Assembly (NCBI GenBank): GCA_018812385.1 | Contig: JAHJDU010000238.1 | Location: 1 to 14,207, forward strand | Direction: 5' to 3' | Source of the DNA: Pseudomonadota bacterium | GTDB taxonomy: Bacteria; Desulfobacterota; Desulfobacteria; Desulfobacterales; Desulfobacteraceae | DNA length: 14,207 nucleotides | In this document: one piece after another, positions 7,677 through 14,207 of the stretch | Layout of the letters: each line of letters opens with the position of its first letter | Position numbering within the stretch: position 1 is the stretch's first letter | Notes under the pieces: model-generated | The model's database searches: none | What the model saw: only the letters and a program-made list of their open reading frames with translations | Told to the model about the DNA's origin: nothing | Made by a program: the position numbers and the translations under genes

Positions 7677-7706
7677 TAAATACCATTAATTCTCCAAAGC
7701 TTTCAA
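7677..7706 (-). promoter_or_regulatory. Possible weak promoter before selA
   Basis: On the minus strand TTGAAA (7706-7701) is followed after 18 nt by TATTTA (7682-7677), which matches the -10 consensus only partly. It would give a short leader before the selA ATG at 7649. selA could equally be read through from ilvH. Confidence 0.22.
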
Positions 7707-7711
7707 GCCTT

Positions 7712-7737
7712 ATCTTAAGATTTTTTTATCTTAAGAT
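7712..7737. repeat. Tandem 10-bp palindromes forming a potential stem-loop at the ilvH stop
   Basis: ATCTTAAGAT occurs at 7712-7721 and again at 7728-7737, separated by six T. Each copy is a perfect palindrome, so the pair is both a direct repeat and an inverted repeat. The RNA of either strand can fold a 10-bp AU-rich hairpin with a 6-nt loop. The ilvH stop codon lies within the right copy. No U-run follows the hairpin on the minus-strand RNA, so it is not a standard intrinsic terminator. A protein-binding site or a stabilising/attenuating hairpin between ilvH and selA are alternatives. Confidence 0.5.
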
Positions 7738-8216
7738 TCCTTATACAGTGCTAATACCCCTGATCTTGCAAGTTTTTTAATGCCAAAGGGTTCAAGCAGG
7801 CCGAGCAGGTCATCAATGGTATCTTCGTCGCCGGTTATTTCAATAATATAATATTCAGGGCCTGTATCCATTATCCGGCCCTGAAAGGCTGTGATAATCC
7901 GGTTCAAGTCTTGTTTTTTCCCCGGCGACACTTTAACACAGATTAGTGCCATCTCACGCTTTACAGCTTTTTCCCCGGTCATATCCCGCAGCTTGATGAC
8001 ATTTACGAGGCGTTTAATCTGTTTTTTGCATTGTTCCAGCTGCAAGGGATGGGCCCTTGTTGTAATGGTGATCCTGGACATTTTCGGATTGGCTGTGGGC
8101 GCTCCGCAGATGGTTTCAATATTATAGCCCCGCCCGGCAAAAAGTCCTGCAATCCTTGCGGTTACACCGGGTTCGTTTTCTACCAGCATGGTAAGTATGT
8201 GTTTGTCCTGTTCCAT
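7731..8216 (-). CDS. ilvH: Acetolactate synthase small (regulatory) subunit
   Basis: Regulatory partner of the catalytic subunit IlvB/IlvI in valine, leucine and isoleucine synthesis; it confers valine feedback inhibition. From the ATG at 8216 the protein has 161 residues, the normal length. A longer frame to 8279 exists, but it would start with TTG, adds a non-conserved stretch, and ignores the AGGA ribosome-binding site 5 nt before 8216. The N-terminal ACT domain has NEPGVTARIAGLFAGRGYNIE (14-34). N14, G17 and N32 have the same spacing as the E. coli IlvH valine-site residues N11, G14 and N29. A second ACT-like domain fills the C-terminal half (about 80-158). No ilvB or ilvC is adjacent: upstream is a divergent kinase gene and downstream is selA. 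The gene is thus separated from its usual partners. The symbol ilvN is equally used for this family. Confidence 0.93.
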   Translation of the reverse strand: MEQDKHILTMLVENEPGVTARIAGLFAGRGYNIETICGAPTANPKMSRITITTRAHPLQLEQCKKQIKRLVNVIKLRDMTGEKAVKREMALICVKVSPGKKQDLNRIITAFQGRIMDTGPEYYIIEITGDEDTIDDLLGLLEPFGIKKLARSGVLALYKES

Positions 8217-8249
8217 AATATTCCTGATATTAAAGGTTCTAATAACTAT

Positions 8250-8279
8250 AAAATAATGTAAGCGCCTGAGAATTTTCAA
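8250..8279 (-). promoter_or_regulatory. Possible sigma70-like promoter for ilvH
   Basis: On the minus strand TTGAAA (8279-8274) and TATTTT (8255-8250) are 18 nt apart. The -35 box matches at 5 of 6 positions and the -10 box at 4 of 6. The predicted start near 8243 leaves about 26 nt before the ATG at 8216. It overlaps the spurious TTG-initiated extension of ilvH, which supports the shorter protein. Confidence 0.38.
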
Positions 8280-8357
8280 TAATGGTTATTTTTATCATGA
8301 TTTGAATCAGTATCAATCCTGGCTGAATTTGTAAAGTTAAGAATAAATTGGAGGTTA

Positions 8358-8386
8358 TTGACTAAATTTTCTAACCAGATTATAGA
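8358..8386 (+). promoter_or_regulatory. Sigma70-like promoter for the hybrid kinase / diguanylate cyclase unit
   Basis: TTGACT (8358-8363) and TATAGA (8381-8386) are separated by 17 nt; they match the consensus at 5 and 4 of 6 positions. The predicted start near 8393 gives a leader of about 39 nt to the ATG at 8432. This lies in the 215-bp divergent gap 8217-8431, in which I saw nothing else beyond AT-rich sequence and the ilvH promoter candidate. Confidence 0.55.
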
Positions 8387-8431
8387 GCAGAATAAGTAAT
8401 TTTTTCACTTTTTAATTTATGGAATTCTTGT

Positions 8432-11400
8432 ATGAAAAAAAGAATAAGTTATGAGGTAATGGAGCGCAGGGTAAAAGAGTTAGAGCAGACAGTTTCCGAT
8501 TACAGGAATGAAAAAAAGATATTCCATGACAGTGAATCCCAGTTTCACAAATATATTTCCATTGCCAGGGTAATGTTTGTTGCCCTTGACAAAGAAGGGA
8601 ACATTACACTCATTAATGAATGTGGTTTGGAAACCCTTGGCTATCAAAAAGAAGAATTGATTGGTAAGAATTGGTTTAAAACCTGTCTGCCGGAACAATT
8701 CCGGGAAGATGCCTTAACTGTTTATCATCAATTGATGGCAGGTGAAATTGATCCGGTTGAGTATTATGAGAATCCAATTCTACGGAAAGATGGAACAGAA
8801 TGTATTATTGCCTGGCATAACGCAATCTTGAAAAACTCAAATGGTGACATTGTCGGATCTTTAAGTTCAGGAAACAACATCACCGAACAAAAACAGATCG
8901 AACAAGGGCTTATAGAAAGTGAGGAGAAATATCGTATTCTGTTTAAAAAATCAAAAGATGCTATTTTGATAATCGAAAATGAAAAATTTGTTGACTGCAA
9001 CCAGGCAACAGTGGACATGTTGGGTTATAAAAACAAAATCGAATTCCTTAAAACCCATCCTTCAGAACTTTCCCCGGAGTATCAGTCTGATGGTGAGAAC
9101 TCTTTCATAAAAGCAAAAAAAATGATGGATCTTGCCCTGGAAAATGGTAGCCATATGTTTGAATGGGATCATACCAGAGCAAATGGAGAAATTTTCCCAG
9201 TAGAGGTTCTTTTGACGACAATATCTAACCAGGAAGGCAACCAGAAAATTCATACTATCTGGCGGGATATCACCAATCGCAAAAAAGAAGAAATGGCCCG
9301 CCAAAAAGAGAAAGAAACCCTTTCGACAATTCTTGAAAGCACACCCCATGGAATTTCATTGACTGACAATCATGGTAAATACCTTTATGTAAACCCTTAT
9401 TTTACAGAGATTACAGGATATGAGCTTAAAGATATTCCCACCAAAGAAGACTGGTTCAAGAAAGCCTATCCAGATAAAAAGTATCGCAAGAAGGTCTCTG
9501 AAGCATGGAGCAATGACGTCAATCATTCATATCGTGGAAAGCATCGCGAATTCAAGATTATATGTAAAGATGGCCAGTCAAAACATATAGAATTCAGGTC
9601 CACTTTTTTAAAGGATCAAAAAATCTCTGTGCTTACAGATGTTACACAACGCAGGGAAATCGAGGAAGCGCTGAGAGAGAGCAAAGAAAGGCTTCGGACT
9701 ATGACGGAAACCATTGTTGACCCGGTGATTGTATATGATGTGCAGGGGAAGGTCACATACCTGAATCCTGCCTTTACCCGTGTGTTTGGATGGAGTTCGG
9801 ATGAGCTTCTTGGCAATCGGATCGATTTTATTCCAGATAAAGAAATGCCGGCAACACAAAAAGTGATTACCAGGGTTTTTAACGGGGAGCGCATTTCCGG
9901 GTTTGAGACAGAGCGAATAACCAAAAGCGGTAGCACTATTTCAGTCAGGGTCGGTGCGGCATTGATTCTGGACAGTCAAAGCAAGTCCAATGGCATTGTG
10001 GTTAATTTCCAGGACATCACCCGGGAAAAGCAGGCACAGGATGAATTAAACCAGATGAATCAAGAGCTTGAAAAAGCCATTGAACAGGCAAACCTGATGG
10101 CTGACAAAGCTAAAATTGCAAACGTCGCCAAGAGTGAATTTCTTGCCAACATGAGCCATGAAATCCGTACGCCTTTAAATGGTGTTATTGGAATGACCAG
10201 TCTTCTATTGGGTACAGATCTTACCACTGAGCAGCAGCATTATACCAGGATCGTGCAGAACAGTGGAGAAGCACTCTTGCGCGTGATCAACGATATCCTT
10301 GATTTTTCCAAAATAGAAGCCGGTAAGCTTGAGATGGAAACCATTGATTTTGACCTGCGATACCTGCTGGATGATTTTGCATCCATGATGTTTGTGCATA
10401 TTCAAGAAAAGGATCTGGAGTTTCTTTGCGCTGCATCCCCTGACGTGCCTACCCTGCTCCGGGGTGACCCGGGACGGCTTCGCCAGATTATGTCCAACCT
10501 TGTGGGCAACGCCGCTAAATTTACAGCCAAAGGAGAAATTTCAGTTCGGGTATACCTGGAAAAAGAGACGCAAACAGATGTCAGGCTCTTGTTTTCTATA
10601 AAAGACACCGGCATTGGGATCCCCGCAGAAAAGCATGACCTGCTCTTTCAAAGTTTTACCCAGGCAGATACTTCCACTACCCGGGAATTCGGGGGTACTG
10701 GTCTGGGCCTGACCATCTCTAAAAAACTGTGTGGAATGATGGGGGGGGAAATCGGTATCAACAGTGAGGTGGGTAAAGGGTCTGAATTCTGGTTCACCGC
10801 CCTTTTTAAAAAACAGGTAGAATTGGCCCACCTCGTCATGCCGGTACAAAAAATTGACATGGAAGGATTACATATCCTGGTAGTGGATGACAATAAAACC
10901 AACCGCGAGATAATCCAGGGCCAGTTAGGTTCCTGGGGGTGCCGGGTAAAAGAGGCAGCGAACGGGCCTGAAGCTATGCGGGTACTATATGATGAGGGGA
11001 GCAAAGGAGACCCCTTTCAACTGGCTATTTTAGATATGCAGATGCCGATAATGGATGGCCTGTTATTGGGCAAAATCATTAAATCCGATGATAAACTCAA
11101 ATCAATTCATCTGGTTATGATGACCTCAATGGGACTGGCCGGTGATGCTAAGGAATTTGAAGAAACAGGGTTTGCAGCATACTTAATCAAACCAGTGGGG
11201 TATTCAGACCTGTTCGAATGCCTGTCAACTATCATAACCGGTGGTTCAAAGCCCCAAAAGAAGGGTGCTATCATCACCCGCCACCTGGTTCGGGAACAGC
11301 GGCAGAAAAGCATTCGTATCCTTCTGGCGGAAGATAATATAACCAACCAGCAGGTCGCCATCGGCCTTTTGAAAAAATTCGGGTTTGTTAATGTAAAGAC

Positions 11401-12103
11401 GGTAATAAACGGGGTCAAAGCCGTGAAAGCATTTGGAGAAGAGCCTTATGACCTTGTTTTAATGGATATACAGATGCCGGGAATGGACGGCCTTGAAGCC
11501 ACACGTCAAATTCGAAAAATTGAATCTGAATCAGATAGAAAAAGAATACCCATCATCGCAATTACGGCTCACGCCATGAAAAAAGACCGGGATAAATGTC
11601 TTTCAGCCGGTATGGATGATTATGTATCCAAACCTATGGAGCCAAAAGCATTTTTAGAGGTCCTGGGACGTTGCCTGTACAAAGATAAGTTGGTAGAAGC
11701 GCCTTTGGACCCAGGACCTGACCCAGACACTGACAAGGCATTGAATCAGGAAACAACCACAGAAAATGATCTGATGGTATTTGATAAAGATGTCCTGATG
11801 GATCGTTTGATGGGTGACGTGGAACTGGCTGAAACAGTCATCTTAGGTTTTTTAGATGATATGCCTATACAGATTGAGTCGCTCGCAGGGTTTATCGATC
11901 AAAAAAATACAGAGGATGCAGAAAAACAGGGACATAAAATCAAAGGCGCAGCCGGTAATGTAGGGGCCGATGCCCTCAGAAAAATTGCTTTTGAGATCGA
12001 GGTAGCAGGAAAATCCGGGAATTTAGACAGACTGACCAGCCTTGTGCTGCAATTGGAAGAAGCATTTGCTCAATTGAAAACAGCCATGGAGGAAATGATC
12101 TGA
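8432..12103 (+). CDS. Cytoplasmic hybrid sensor histidine kinase: PAS x4, HisKA, HATPase, REC, REC, HPt
   Basis: A 1223-residue multi-step phosphorelay kinase with no signal peptide or membrane segment, so it should sense cytoplasmic signals. After an N-terminal coil (about 5-30) come four PAS domains at about 35-150, 160-285, 292-410 and 418-540; each ends with the usual DIT-type motif (NNITEQ, RDITNR, TDVTQR, QDITRE). A coiled coil (540-570) leads to the HisKA box with phospho-accepting H576 in MSHEIRTPLNGVIG. The ATP-binding domain has N693, DTGIGIP (from 725) and GGTGLGL (754-760). Receiver 1 has D819/D820, phospho-site D868 and K920. Receiver 2 has E967/D968, D1012 and K1067. The C-terminal HPt carries H1168 in GHKIKGAAGNVGADAL. 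All relay residues are present. GGAA 7 nt upstream supports the ATG. The stop overlaps the next gene's ATG by one base (TGATG), naming that response regulator as the probable target. The signal is unknown; I cannot see PAS ligand residues. Confidence 0.95.
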   Translation: MKKRISYEVMERRVKELEQTVSDYRNEKKIFHDSESQFHKYISIARVMFVALDKEGNITLINECGLETLGYQKEELIGKNWFKTCLPEQFREDALTVYHQLMAGEIDPVEYYENPILRKDGTECIIAWHNAILKNSNGDIVGSLSSGNNITEQKQIEQGLIESEEKYRILFKKSKDAILIIENEKFVDCNQATVDMLGYKNKIEFLKTHPSELSPEYQSDGENSFIKAKKMMDLALENGSHMFEWDHTRANGEIFPVEVLLTTISNQEGNQKIHTIWRDITNRKKEEMARQKEKETLSTILESTPHGISLTDNHGKYLYVNPYFTEITGYELKDIPTKEDWFKKAYPDKKYRKKVSEAWSNDVNHSYRGKHREFKIICKDGQSKHIEFRSTFLKDQKISVLTDVTQRREIEEALRESKERLRTMTETIVDPVIVYDVQGKVTYLNPAFTRVFGWSSDELLGNRIDFIPDKEMPATQKVITRVFNGERISGFETERITKSGSTISVRVGAALILDSQSKSNGIVVNFQDITREKQAQDELNQMNQELEKAIEQANLMADKAKIANVAKSEFLANMSHEIRTPLNGVIGMTSLLLGTDLTTEQQHYTRIVQNSGEALLRVINDILDFSKIEAGKLEMETIDFDLRYLLDDFASMMFVHIQEKDLEFLCAASPDVPTLLRGDPGRLRQIMSNLVGNAAKFTAKGEISVRVYLEKETQTDVRLLFSIKDTGIGIPAEKHDLLFQSFTQADTSTTREFGGTGLGLTISKKLCGMMGGEIGINSEVGKGSEFWFTALFKKQVELAHLVMPVQKIDMEGLHILVVDDNKTNREIIQGQLGSWGCRVKEAANGPEAMRVLYDEGSKGDPFQLAILDMQMPIMDGLLLGKIIKSDDKLKSIHLVMMTSMGLAGDAKEFEETGFAAYLIKPVGYSDLFECLSTIITGGSKPQKKGAIITRHLVREQRQKSIRILLAEDNITNQQVAIGLLKKFGFVNVKTVINGVKAVKAFGEEPYDLVLMDIQMPGMDGLEATRQIRKIESESDRKRIPIIAITAHAMKKDRDKCLSAGMDDYVSKPMEPKAFLEVLGRCLYKDKLVEAPLDPGPDPDTDKALNQETTTENDLMVFDKDVLMDRLMGDVELAETVILGFLDDMPIQIESLAGFIDQKNTEDAEKQGHKIKGAAGNVGADALRKIAFEIEVAGKSGNLDRLTSLVLQLEEAFAQLKTAMEEMI

Positions 12104-13011
12104 TGAAAGTACTAATTGCTGAAGATGATATGACGTCCCGGATCATTCTGGATTCGATTTTAAAAAAATGGGGGTTCACTTCGGTTTTGACATGCAATGG
12201 AAAAGAAGCATGGGATGTCATGCAATCCAAAGATGCACCCAGACTTGCAATCCTTGACTGGCAAATGCCTGAAATGAAAGGGATTGAGGTTTGTCAAAAG
12301 ATACGTGAAATTGAAACTTCTGATCCACCCTATCTGATTCTCCTGACATCAAAAGATGAGAAAAAAGATATTGTCAAGGGATTGCAGGCAGGTGCCAACG
12401 ATTTTATTTCAAAACCCTATGACAATGAAGAACTGCGAGCCCGCATCAATGTCGGCCAGCGGATGGTAAAGCTCCAGTCCGAACTTGGCGATGCCTACCG
12501 AGCCCTGAAATATGAAGCCATGCATGATCCTTTGACCAATATTTTCAACCGGAGGGCAATTATGGACCTGCTGGAAAAAGAGATTGCCAGGGCAAAACGG
12601 GAAAAAACCGGTCTGTGTGTTGGTTTGTGTGATCTTGATCATTTTAAAAAGGTGAATGATACCTATGGCCATCAAATTGGTGATGAGGTATTGATTGCTT
12701 TTACTCGATTTGTCACGGAAAAGTTGCGGTCAAATGACCATGTGGGCCGGATTGGGGGTGAAGAATTCCTGATTGTGGCTTCTGGATCTAAAGACTTACA
12801 ACAGGATGCCCTGTTTGAACGGATCTGTGAGCATGTTCGTAACAGTGAAATCTCCACTGAAAAAGGCAATATTTCAATCACTGTCAGTATCGGTGTGGCC
12901 CGGTATACAGGTGTTGAAAATTCTGACACCCTGATAGCAGCAGCAGATAAAGCTTTATATCATGCCAAGAAAATTGGGCGAGACAGCGTTGTTTATGCAG
13001 GTAATATATAG
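12103..13011 (+). CDS. Response regulator with receiver and GGDEF domains (diguanylate cyclase)
   Basis: A 302-residue protein predicted to make cyclic di-GMP from two GTP when phosphorylated. The receiver (1-120) has the acidic pair D8/D9, phospho-site D52 in LAILDWQMP and K104 in FISKPYD. A short coiled linker (about 120-140) connects to the GGDEF domain (about 138-300), which starts with the typical HDPLTNIFNRRA. The substrate region is DLDHFKKVNDTYGHQIGDE, and the active-site motif is GGEEF at 218-222. An inhibitory-site RxxD (R209-D212) sits exactly five residues before it, so product feedback inhibition is expected. The end SIGVA...ADKALYHAKKIGRDSV is canonical. The architecture equals that of PleD/WspR-type cyclases with a single receiver. 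The one-base overlap with the kinase gene indicates co-translation. There is no EAL or HD-GYP domain in the window to degrade the product. Confidence 0.96.
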   Translation: MKVLIAEDDMTSRIILDSILKKWGFTSVLTCNGKEAWDVMQSKDAPRLAILDWQMPEMKGIEVCQKIREIETSDPPYLILLTSKDEKKDIVKGLQAGANDFISKPYDNEELRARINVGQRMVKLQSELGDAYRALKYEAMHDPLTNIFNRRAIMDLLEKEIARAKREKTGLCVGLCDLDHFKKVNDTYGHQIGDEVLIAFTRFVTEKLRSNDHVGRIGGEEFLIVASGSKDLQQDALFERICEHVRNSEISTEKGNISITVSIGVARYTGVENSDTLIAAADKALYHAKKIGRDSVVYAGNI

Positions 13012-13094
13012 AAATTCTGTAAGATAATGAATATTTCTTTTAAAATCAGTGTTGCCATATTCGTGATCCTGAATTAATTGATAAGGATTTGGTT

Positions 13095-13823
13095 ATGCAA
13101 AAAACAGGTAAGGATTATATTGTATTTCCATTGGATTTTGCTTCTGTAAAGGAAGCAAAAGAGTATGTGAAACTCCTTGATGGAAAGGTGGGGATGTTTA
13201 AAATCGGCCTTGAGCTGTTCATTGATCAGGGGCCGTCTGTGGTTCAGATGGTTAAAAAAGAGAGCAGCGCAAAAATATTTCTTGATCTTAAACTTCATGA
13301 TATTTCAGCTACTGTTCAAAGAGCCATGGAAAGGGTGGCAATTCTGGGAGTAGATCTTGTAACTGTCCATTGTTCATCCTTGGCCATGCTTGAAAAAGCA
13401 GTTAAAGGCGGAAAAGGGAAAACAGGAGTCCTGGGGGTTACCCTATTGACAGACAATGATGCCAATATGGTTGAAGCTTCCGGATTTAAAGATAAGTTTG
13501 TAAAAGACCCCGGTCTTCTGGTCATGCATCGGGCAAAAATGGCATATGAAGCCGGGTGCAAAGGGGTGATCTGCTCAGGCCGGGAAGTCCAACATATAAA
13601 GAAAAGGTTTGGAAAATCTTTTCTGGCAGTAACACCGGGGATCAGACCTTCCTGGGCATTTCTTGAAAATGATGATCAAAAAAGGATCACCACCCCTGGT
13701 CAGGCCATTACCCTCGGCAGTGACCTGATTGTCATTGGCCGGCCCATAAGGGATGCCGATGATCCTGCCGCAGCTGCCCAGAAAGTTATTCAAGAAATTG
13801 AAGCAGCCCTTAGCTCGTCTTAA
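13095..13823 (+). CDS. pyrF: Orotidine 5'-phosphate decarboxylase
   Basis: Catalyses the last step of UMP synthesis, OMP to UMP; cytoplasmic TIM-barrel dimer. From the ATG at 13095 it has 242 residues, normal for the bacterial family. The frame could open at a TTG at 13089, but that is only 1 nt from the AAGGA site (13083-13087), whereas the ATG is 7 nt away, so I chose the ATG. The catalytic DxKxxD motif is D64, K66, D69 in FLDLKLHDI. LDF near residue 14 and K36 belong to the substrate site. TPGIRPSW and VIGRPI near the C-terminus form the phosphate-binding loops. It stands alone: 83 bp follow the diguanylate cyclase stop with no convincing terminator or strong promoter, and it converges on lysC with a 31-bp gap. 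Weak readthrough from the signalling unit cannot be excluded. Confidence 0.97.
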   Translation: MQKTGKDYIVFPLDFASVKEAKEYVKLLDGKVGMFKIGLELFIDQGPSVVQMVKKESSAKIFLDLKLHDISATVQRAMERVAILGVDLVTVHCSSLAMLEKAVKGGKGKTGVLGVTLLTDNDANMVEASGFKDKFVKDPGLLVMHRAKMAYEAGCKGVICSGREVQHIKKRFGKSFLAVTPGIRPSWAFLENDDQKRITTPGQAITLGSDLIVIGRPIRDADDPAAAAQKVIQEIEAALSSS

Positions 13824-13854
13824 ATTTATTATCCGGTTTAAATTAATGCCGGCC

Positions 13855-14207
13855 TTATTTTTTCTGATCCAGCCCGAATGCTGTGTGAAGGGTTCTTACT
13901 GCAAGTTCAGCATATTTTGCCAGTATGACGCAGGATATCCTGATTTCGGAAGTACTAATTAATCGTATGTTTATATTTTCAGATGCCAGGGCCTGGAACA
14001 TGGTGGCGGCCACACCGGAATGACTTTTCATACCCAGTCCGATAACTGAAACCTTGGCAATTTCTTCAGCAGTGAGAACCTCAACAGCACCCAACTCCTT
14101 GGCAACTTTGTGGGAAATTTCTTTTGCCCGCTCAAAGTCATCTTTGGTCACAGTAAAGGTCAGGTCAGTCTCACCACCGGAGCGGGTGTTCTGAATAATC
14201 ATGTCCA
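13855..14207 (-). CDS. lysC: Aspartate kinase, C-terminal ACT region, partial (N-terminus beyond right edge)
   Basis: The window holds about the last 116 residues of aspartokinase, which phosphorylates aspartate at the start of lysine, threonine and methionine synthesis. The visible part covers the end of one ACT domain (DMIIQN, then GGETDLTFTVTKDDF) and most of the second (AKVSVIGLGMKSHSGVAATMFQALASENINIRLISTSEIRISCVI). These are the effector-binding repeats that let lysine and/or threonine inhibit the enzyme. The wording MKSHSGVA...MISTSEI-type is typical of the monofunctional lysine-sensitive class. Kinase domain, start and promoter lie outside the window, so length and upstream neighbours cannot be judged. 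The frame is open to the right edge without interruption. It faces pyrF tail to tail. Confidence 0.94.
   Translation of the reverse strand, partial: DMIIQNTRSGGETDLTFTVTKDDFERAKEISHKVAKELGAVEVLTAEEIAKVSVIGLGMKSHSGVAATMFQALASENINIRLISTSEIRISCVILAKYAELAVRTLHTAFGLDQKK

Noticed and set aside
8217..8279. N-terminal extension of ilvH starting at a TTG (21 extra residues).
   Set aside because: The extension is not family-like, overlaps a promoter candidate, and the ATG at 8216 has a well-placed AGGA.
13052..13080. Possible promoter before pyrF, TTGCCA with TAATTG 17 nt later.
   Set aside because: The -10 match is too poor to list as a feature; pyrF transcription start remains unknown.
13824..13863. 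Possible terminator between pyrF and lysC: CCGG at 13833-13836 and 13849-13852 followed by a T-run at 13858-13863.
   Set aside because: The stem is only 4 bp with a 12-nt loop and does not extend, so it is not a convincing intrinsic terminator.

Overview
The window looks like ordinary chromosome of an anaerobic deltaproteobacterium (Desulfobacterota), most likely a Desulfobacteraceae-type sulfate reducer. This is inferred from gene content: a fused uroporphyrinogen-III methyltransferase/synthase, molybdopterin synthesis, selenocysteine synthesis, and a cytoplasmic multi-PAS hybrid kinase. No 16S rRNA or dsr gene is present to confirm it. I saw no tRNA or rRNA gene, insertion sequence, phage gene or CRISPR array. 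No gene-free stretch exceeds 300 bases; the longest is the 215-bp divergent region 8217-8431.

Left two thirds (1-8216), all on the minus strand. In transcription order: ilvH, selA, a degenerate-GGDEF/TPR protein, gmhA, an unrecognised conserved protein with faint deoxyhypusine-synthase-like features, an FmdB-type zinc ribbon, hemC, a cobA-hemD fusion, and moaA (cut by the left edge). Spacing is tight: selA and the TPR gene overlap by 4 nt, gmhA and the next gene by 8 nt, hemC and cobA-hemD by 11 nt, with 3 nt between cobA-hemD and moaA. A good sigma70-like promoter lies just before the fmdB gene, so the cluster probably divides into at least two units: ilvH/selA/TPR/gmhA/conserved protein, and fmdB/hemC/cobA-hemD/moaA. 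The second unit makes the first tetrapyrrole ring and precorrin-2 (precursor of siroheme and, in these bacteria, of heme) and starts molybdopterin synthesis. selA charges tRNA(Sec). These are cofactors typical of sulfite reductases, cytochromes and selenium/molybdenum or tungsten formate dehydrogenases.

Right third (8432-13011), plus strand. A two-gene signalling unit encodes a 1223-residue hybrid histidine kinase (four PAS domains, HisKA, HATPase, two receivers, HPt) and, overlapping it by one base, a receiver-GGDEF response regulator with intact catalytic and inhibitory motifs. A sigma70-like promoter precedes the kinase. The simplest model is a multi-step phosphorelay that sets cyclic di-GMP level.

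Right end: pyrF (plus strand) converges on the 3' part of lysC (minus strand, cut by the right edge). The least understood parts are the conserved protein coupled to gmhA and the degenerate GGDEF-TPR protein coupled to selA.
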